This document shows, piece after piece, positions 5,944 through 9,201 of a stretch of DNA of 9,201 nt. This stretch comes from Verrucomicrobia bacterium UBA2460 (GTDB lineage: Bacteria > Verrucomicrobiota > Verrucomicrobiia > Methylacidiphilales > Verrucolacustridaceae). The DNA is taken from the NCBI GenBank assembly GCA_002342345.1, contig DDPU01000005.1, forward strand, positions 8,754 through 17,954, written 5' to 3'. Made by a program: the position numbers and the translations under genes. The notes beneath the pieces were generated by a model. The model was not told the origin of the DNA, searched no databases, and saw only the letters and a list, made by a program, of their open reading frames with translations. Each line of letters starts with the position of its first letter. Within the stretch, counting starts at the first letter, position 1.

Positions 5944-6837
5944 TCAGCTGCCCGCGAGCGTTTTTTGGAGGCCGTTGGCGAGGTCAAGGGAAGGCGCCCA
6001 GCCGGTGGCGCGGATTTTTTCGATGGAGGCGGAGGAGTGGAGGATGTCTCCGGGCCGGGCGGGGGCATGGCGGATTTCCGAGCGGAGGCCGGTCAGCGCC
6101 AGGATGAGTTCAGCCAGGCGGAGGACGGAGACGGACCGGCCGAAGGCGACATTGTAGGTGCCGGTCATGGCGGCGGAGAGGGCGACATGCTCGAGGGCGG
6201 CGGCGACGTCGTCGACATGGACGAAATCGCGGGTCTGGTGGCCTTCACCGAAAATGGTGATCGGGGTGCCGGCGCGGGCGGCCTCCAAAAATTTTGGCAC
6301 GGCGGCGGCGTAGGGGCTGCGCGGATCCTGACGGGGGCCGTAGACGTTGAAAAAACGCAGGGCCACGGCGGGCACGGAAGACCGGGCGCAGAGTTTCTCC
6401 GCCTTCAGTTTGCTTTCCGCGTAGGGGCTTGCGGGAGCGGTCGGGGAGGATTCCGTCTTTGGCAGGCCCGGCTCATTTCCATAAACGGCGCAGGAACTGG
6501 CCAGGACCACGCTTTGGGCACCCGCTTGGCTGGCGGCTTCGAGAACAAGGCGGGTCCCCTCGACGTTGATTTGATGGCATTCCCCGGGACGGGCCATCGA
6601 TTCGGGAACGCTGACCATCGCGGCAAGATGAAAGACGTGGGTGACGCCCTCGCAGGCCTGGGCCAGGGCGGCGGGCTGGAGAATGGATTGCTGAAAAAAG
6701 GAGCAGGCCAAGCCGGCGAGATTCCCGGTGTTTCCCGAGGCGAGGTTGTCCAGCACGGTGACCGGCCCGCGGGCGGAGAGGCGACGAACCAAATGACTTC
6801 CGATAAAGCCAGCCCCACCGGTAACCAGGAATTTCAT
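5944..6837 (-). CDS. NAD-dependent nucleotide-sugar epimerase/dehydratase (extended SDR)
   Basis: The 297-residue enzyme has the extended short-chain dehydrogenase/reductase fold of UDP-glucose 4-epimerase-like proteins. It shows the Rossmann NAD loop TGGAGFIGSH (7-16), Asp30 after the second strand (favouring NAD over NADP), HLAAMVSVPES (70-80), the active-site SSCAVYG (114-120), catalytic Tyr139 and Lys143 in YAESK, RFFNVYGPRQDP (161-172) and the sugar-binding EGHQTRDFVHVDDV (198-211). It probably interconverts a nucleotide-linked sugar for polysaccharide or glycoconjugate synthesis, but GalE, Gne/WbpP or dehydratase specificity cannot be chosen by eye. I use the ATG at 6837: the open frame to 6960 would add 41 residues before the canonical MKFLVTGG and would overlap the divergent gene. 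GGGAAG about 12 nt upstream is a possible Shine-Dalgarno. Confidence 0.92.
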   Translation of the reverse strand: MKFLVTGGAGFIGSHLVRRLSARGPVTVLDNLASGNTGNLAGLACSFFQQSILQPAALAQACEGVTHVFHLAAMVSVPESMARPGECHQINVEGTRLVLEAASQAGAQSVVLASSCAVYGNEPGLPKTESSPTAPASPYAESKLKAEKLCARSSVPAVALRFFNVYGPRQDPRSPYAAAVPKFLEAARAGTPITIFGEGHQTRDFVHVDDVAAALEHVALSAAMTGTYNVAFGRSVSVLRLAELILALTGLRSEIRHAPARPGDILHSSASIEKIRATGWAPSLDLANGLQKTLAGS

Positions 6838-6891
6838 GGCATAGGATCTTCCCGAAGCCGCGGCGGCTTGGAAAGTCCGGGGAAAAACGGG

Positions 6892-6925
6892 TTGAGCCCT
6901 CCTAGCCGTTCTGGGATAGTCCCAG
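6892..6925 (+). promoter_or_regulatory. Possible promoter and hairpin before the TPR lipoprotein gene
   Basis: TTGAGC (6892-6897), a 17-nt spacer and GATAGT (6915-6920) resemble a promoter whose start would fall at about 6927, the ATG itself. The same place holds a perfect inverted repeat CTGGGA-TAG-TCCCAG (6911-6925). There is no Shine-Dalgarno before the ATG. It may be a promoter with an overlapping operator; the -10 match is only 4 of 6. Confidence 0.25.
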
Positions 6926-6926
6926 C

Positions 6927-7748
6927 ATGAACGGGCTTGCTCTTTTGCCGGTAATGGCACTTGCTCTGGTGCTCGCCTCCTGCGGGAAAAAGAACCCTCC
7001 CGCCGCGGGTTTGCCGCAGCCCGGGGTTGCGACCCGCACGGATGACCTGCCAGCCGATCCCGAAGAAAAGTTCAAAGTCACCTATGTCCGGTCCGCCCAA
7101 GCCTTCTCACGCAACGACCTGGAAAATGCCCTGAAGTTTTTGGAGATAGCCGAGCAGTCCAAGCCGGGCCAAGCCAACACCGCCAATCTCCGGGGGGCCA
7201 TCTACACGAGGAAACGGGACTGGCCGAAAGCGCAGGCCGCCTTCGAGGAGGCCCTGCGGATTCAGCCCGATCTTCCCATGGCGCAATTCAACCTTGGGGA
7301 GGTTCTTTTCCTTAACAACCAGTACGCGGAGTCCCGGCAACGCTTCCAAAACTTCCTCAACAGCCAGCCAAATAACGATCTCGGCCTGTATAAAATTTTC
7401 CTTTGCGACCTGTTGGGGGGACAAAAAGCGAAGGCGGAAAGTTTCCTGGAATCGGTTCGTCCCAGTGCGAGCAGCCCTCTCTTTTATTTTTCCAAGGCTG
7501 CCGAGGCTTTTGCGGGGGGGAACAAGACGGAAGCCATGCGATTTGTGGAGTCCGCCTACCGGATTTATCCGCCCGACGCCAATGCCACCTTTGCCGATTC
7601 TCTGGTGGAAAAGGGTTTCCTGTCGGGAGAGCAGACCGGGAAGATCCAGGAAGAAGGGGACCGTCCCAAGGCCAGCGACCTCGGTAACATGCTTCCCGAG
7701 GTGAAGAAGGACGAAAAGCCCTCCGGCCTGCTCCCCGCCAAACCCTAA
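6927..7748 (+). CDS. TPR-repeat lipoprotein
   Basis: The 273-residue protein starts with a lipoprotein signal: hydrophobic MNGLALLPVMALALVL, then lipobox L16-A17-S18-C19, so mature Cys19 would be lipidated and the protein anchored to a membrane. Tetratricopeptide repeats follow: about 53-82 (SAQAFSRNDLENALKFLEIA), 84-117 (LRGAIYTRKRDWPKAQAAFE), 118-150 (FNLGEVLFLNNQYAESRQRF) and a weaker one at 188-216. The C-terminal 40 residues are charged and Pro-rich, probably flexible. TPR proteins are scaffolds for other proteins; the partner here is unknown. It is divergent from the epimerase and convergent with queG, so it forms its own transcript. The ATG at 6927 gives the signal peptide directly. 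Confidence 0.9.
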   Translation: MNGLALLPVMALALVLASCGKKNPPAAGLPQPGVATRTDDLPADPEEKFKVTYVRSAQAFSRNDLENALKFLEIAEQSKPGQANTANLRGAIYTRKRDWPKAQAAFEEALRIQPDLPMAQFNLGEVLFLNNQYAESRQRFQNFLNSQPNNDLGLYKIFLCDLLGGQKAKAESFLESVRPSASSPLFYFSKAAEAFAGGNKTEAMRFVESAYRIYPPDANATFADSLVEKGFLSGEQTGKIQEEGDRPKASDLGNMLPEVKKDEKPSGLLPAKP

Positions 7749-8773
7749 TTTTTCCCCTCGGTTTCCCGGGCACGGATCCGGGCTGCAGCCCAACCAGCGT
7801 GTTCCCGCACCAGGGGGCTCCCATCGCCGCAGGCCGCCTCCAAGGCCGTGAGATCTGAAGTCGTGCCGATGTTGCCCAGCACCACACAGATGTTTCGCAG
7901 CCAACGGTCCCGTTTTAGCCGGAAGATGGGGGTGCCCCGGAATGCGGAGCGGAACCTGGCCTCATCCCAGGAGAGCATCTCGCGAAGATCGGGTCTTGGC
8001 CGGGGGCTGAATTTGATTTCCTGCGCGTTTTTGGCATGGCGGTTCCAGGGGCAAACCTCGAGACACTCGTCGCAGCCGAAAAGCCTGTCTCCGATGAGTG
8101 GACGGAACTCCTCGGGGATGGGGCCGGGGTTTTCGATGGTCAGGTAAGCGAGGCAGCGCCGGGCATCCAGGACATAGGGGCGGGGAAACGCCCCCGTCGG
8201 GCAGACCTCCAGGCAGCGGGTGCAGCTGCCGCAGTGGTCGGAGACCGGGGGATCGGCGGTAACCTCGAGATCCGTCAGCAGGAATCCCAAAAGGAGCCAG
8301 GGGCCGTGTTCCCGATGGATCAGCAGGGTGTTTTTTCCCTGCCAACCGATGCCGGCGAGGGCGGCAAGGGGTTTTTCCAGCAGGGGGGATGTGTCCACGC
8401 AGACCCGGTGGGATCCTCCCCAGGCAACGACGGTTTCCCGCGCGAGGGCCTCCATTTTTTCCCGGAGGAGGTCGTGGTAGTCGCTCCCCTGCGCATAGGC
8501 GGCGATCCTGCCCCTTTGGGGGGGCGGGGTGGTTTGCCGGCTGGAGATCCCGGCGACGATGATGGTGCGGGCGAGGGGATCGTATTTTTTCGGGTCGGCG
8601 CGGGTTTCCGGGTCACGCGCCATCCAGGCCATTTCGCCCTGGAAGGATTGGGATAACCAGTCGTGAAGGCTTTGGGCATGGGCGGGGGCGCGGGCGGGGG
8701 CGATGCCAAGTGCGTCCAAGCCGAGGCGGCGGGAGTTTTCGCGGAGGATCGAGGCTGCGTTTAAGGGGACCAC
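7745..8773 (-). CDS. queG: Epoxyqueuosine reductase QueG
   Basis: The 342-residue enzyme catalyses the last step of queuosine synthesis, reducing epoxyqueuosine to queuosine in tRNAs with GUN anticodons (Tyr, His, Asn, Asp), using cobalamin and two [4Fe-4S] clusters. Seen here: DTSPLLEKPLA (127-137) with the catalytic Asp127; GWQGKNTLLI (143-152); cluster motifs CGSCTRCLEVCPTGAF (Cys181, 184, 187, 191), Cys207 in RRCLAYLTIE, and GCDECLEVCPWNRHA (Cys234, 237, 241); and a C-terminal HEAT-like segment (about 292-335). All eight cluster cysteines are present and the length is near typical. The GTG at 8773 overlaps the end of the shikimate kinase gene by 13 nt with no Shine-Dalgarno, suggesting translational coupling. 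It meets the TPR gene tail to tail with overlapping stop codons. Confidence 0.95.
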   Translation of the reverse strand: MVPLNAASILRENSRRLGLDALGIAPARAPAHAQSLHDWLSQSFQGEMAWMARDPETRADPKKYDPLARTIIVAGISSRQTTPPPQRGRIAAYAQGSDYHDLLREKMEALARETVVAWGGSHRVCVDTSPLLEKPLAALAGIGWQGKNTLLIHREHGPWLLLGFLLTDLEVTADPPVSDHCGSCTRCLEVCPTGAFPRPYVLDARRCLAYLTIENPGPIPEEFRPLIGDRLFGCDECLEVCPWNRHAKNAQEIKFSPRPRPDLREMLSWDEARFRSAFRGTPIFRLKRDRWLRNICVVLGNIGTTSDLTALEAACGDGSPLVREHAGWAAARIRARETEGKN

Positions 8774-9201
8774 GGGGCGGGGAGTTGTTTGCGGATTTCC
8801 CGGACAACCTCTTCCGGCCGGAGGGCGTCCACCCCGACGCGGATCTCGCTCTGCTCGTACCAGGCGGCGCGCTCGGCATGAAGTTTTGCCAAGGATGCTT
8901 CCGCCGATCCGGCGGGAAGGAGCGGCCGATCCGCGCTGGAGCGGAGACGGTCCGCAAGGAGGGCGGGATCGGCCTGCAGGTAAATCCTTAGGCCGGTGGA
9001 AGCCATTCGGTCCCGGTTGGCTTCGCGGGTGACCACACCCCCCCCGCAGGAGATGACGGCAGCGGGGCCCGCCGAGAAAATTTTCACGACCTCTTCCTCC
9101 CTCCTCCGGAATCCTTCCTCCGACTCCTTGGCAAAGATTTCTGGGATGGTTTTGCCCGCTGTCTTCACGATTTCCGCATCCGTATCCAGGCAGGGGAGGC
9201 T
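8761..9201 (-). CDS. aroK: Shikimate kinase, N-terminus cut by window edge
   Basis: At least 146 residues of shikimate kinase, which phosphorylates shikimate at the 3-position in the chorismate/aromatic amino-acid pathway. The frame runs off the right edge, so the Walker A loop is outside. Visible: LDTDAEI just inside the edge (the shikimate-binding Asp region), TIPEIFAKESEEGFRRRE (with the shikimate-binding Arg), ISCGGGVV (Gly-rich substrate loop), SSADRPLL (LID arginine) and ERAAWYEQ (final substrate-binding Arg). The GTG at 9168 lies inside the conserved domain as an ordinary Val codon and is not the start. The stop (TAA at 8763-8761) lies inside the start of queG, giving an aroK-queG pair on one transcript. 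Confidence 0.93.
   Translation of the reverse strand, partial: SLPCLDTDAEIVKTAGKTIPEIFAKESEEGFRRREEEVVKIFSAGPAAVISCGGGVVTREANRDRMASTGLRIYLQADPALLADRLRSSADRPLLPAGSAEASLAKLHAERAAWYEQSEIRVGVDALRPEEVVREIRKQLPAPWSP

Noticed and set aside
5917..6930. 337-residue plus-strand ORF, Gly-rich
   Set aside because: Exact antisense of the epimerase, whose SDR motifs are complete; no recognisable domain.
6838..6960. N-terminal extension of the epimerase to 6960
   Set aside because: The Rossmann strand begins at MKFLVTGG (6837); the extension lacks homology and overlaps the divergent lipoprotein gene.
9166..9168. GTG as start of shikimate kinase
   Set aside because: Conserved LDTDAEI lies upstream in the same frame to the window edge, so the GTG is an internal Val codon.

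Overview
This is a GC-rich, gene-dense chromosomal window with short intergenic gaps. A PEP-CTERM surface protein beside a LacI-type regulator, weak or absent Shine-Dalgarno sequences and the protein styles together suggest a Verrucomicrobiota-like bacterium. This assignment is an inference from gene content, not from a marker gene. I see no transposase, integrase, CRISPR array or phage gene.

Layout, left to right. (1) 7-945 (+): a secreted endonuclease/exonuclease/phosphatase-fold enzyme. (2) 1026-1775 (-): a PEP-CTERM protein, convergent with the first gene across a hairpin-containing gap and divergent from (3) 1884-2942 (+), a LacI-family regulator; the two share an AT-rich 108-bp promoter region. 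(4) A minus-strand run from 6837 down to 2999: an NAD-dependent sugar epimerase/dehydratase (6837-5944), tRNA-Leu(UAA) (5894-5810), a repeat-rich 160-bp gap, then a tight cluster of a 4Fe-4S ferredoxin (5648-5403), a CysJ-like FAD/NADPH reductase without a flavodoxin domain (5394-4258), a single-pass membrane ORF (4251-4027) and an L,D-transpeptidase (4003-2999). (5) 6927-7748 (+): a TPR lipoprotein, divergent from the epimerase. (6) On the minus strand from the right edge, shikimate kinase (truncated by the window) overlaps epoxyqueuosine reductase QueG (8773-7745), which meets the TPR gene tail to tail.

The most notable observation is at 4004-4050. The transpeptidase as normally called has no signal peptide and no ribosome-binding site. 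The ORF just upstream supplies a membrane anchor and a Pro/Ala linker, then stops a few codons after an A9 run and a C7 run (minus-strand sense). A -1 shift, or one extra base, at either run joins the two ORFs into a 417-residue membrane-anchored PG-binding/LysM/L,D-transpeptidase with a continuous Pro/Ala-rich linker. This is either programmed slippage, a real frameshift mutation, or a homopolymer sequencing error.

The ferredoxin and reductase genes are separated by 8 nt and probably form an NADPH-ferredoxin electron-transfer pair. The aroK-queG overlap suggests translational coupling. The PEP-CTERM/LacI pair may be a locally regulated surface-protein locus.
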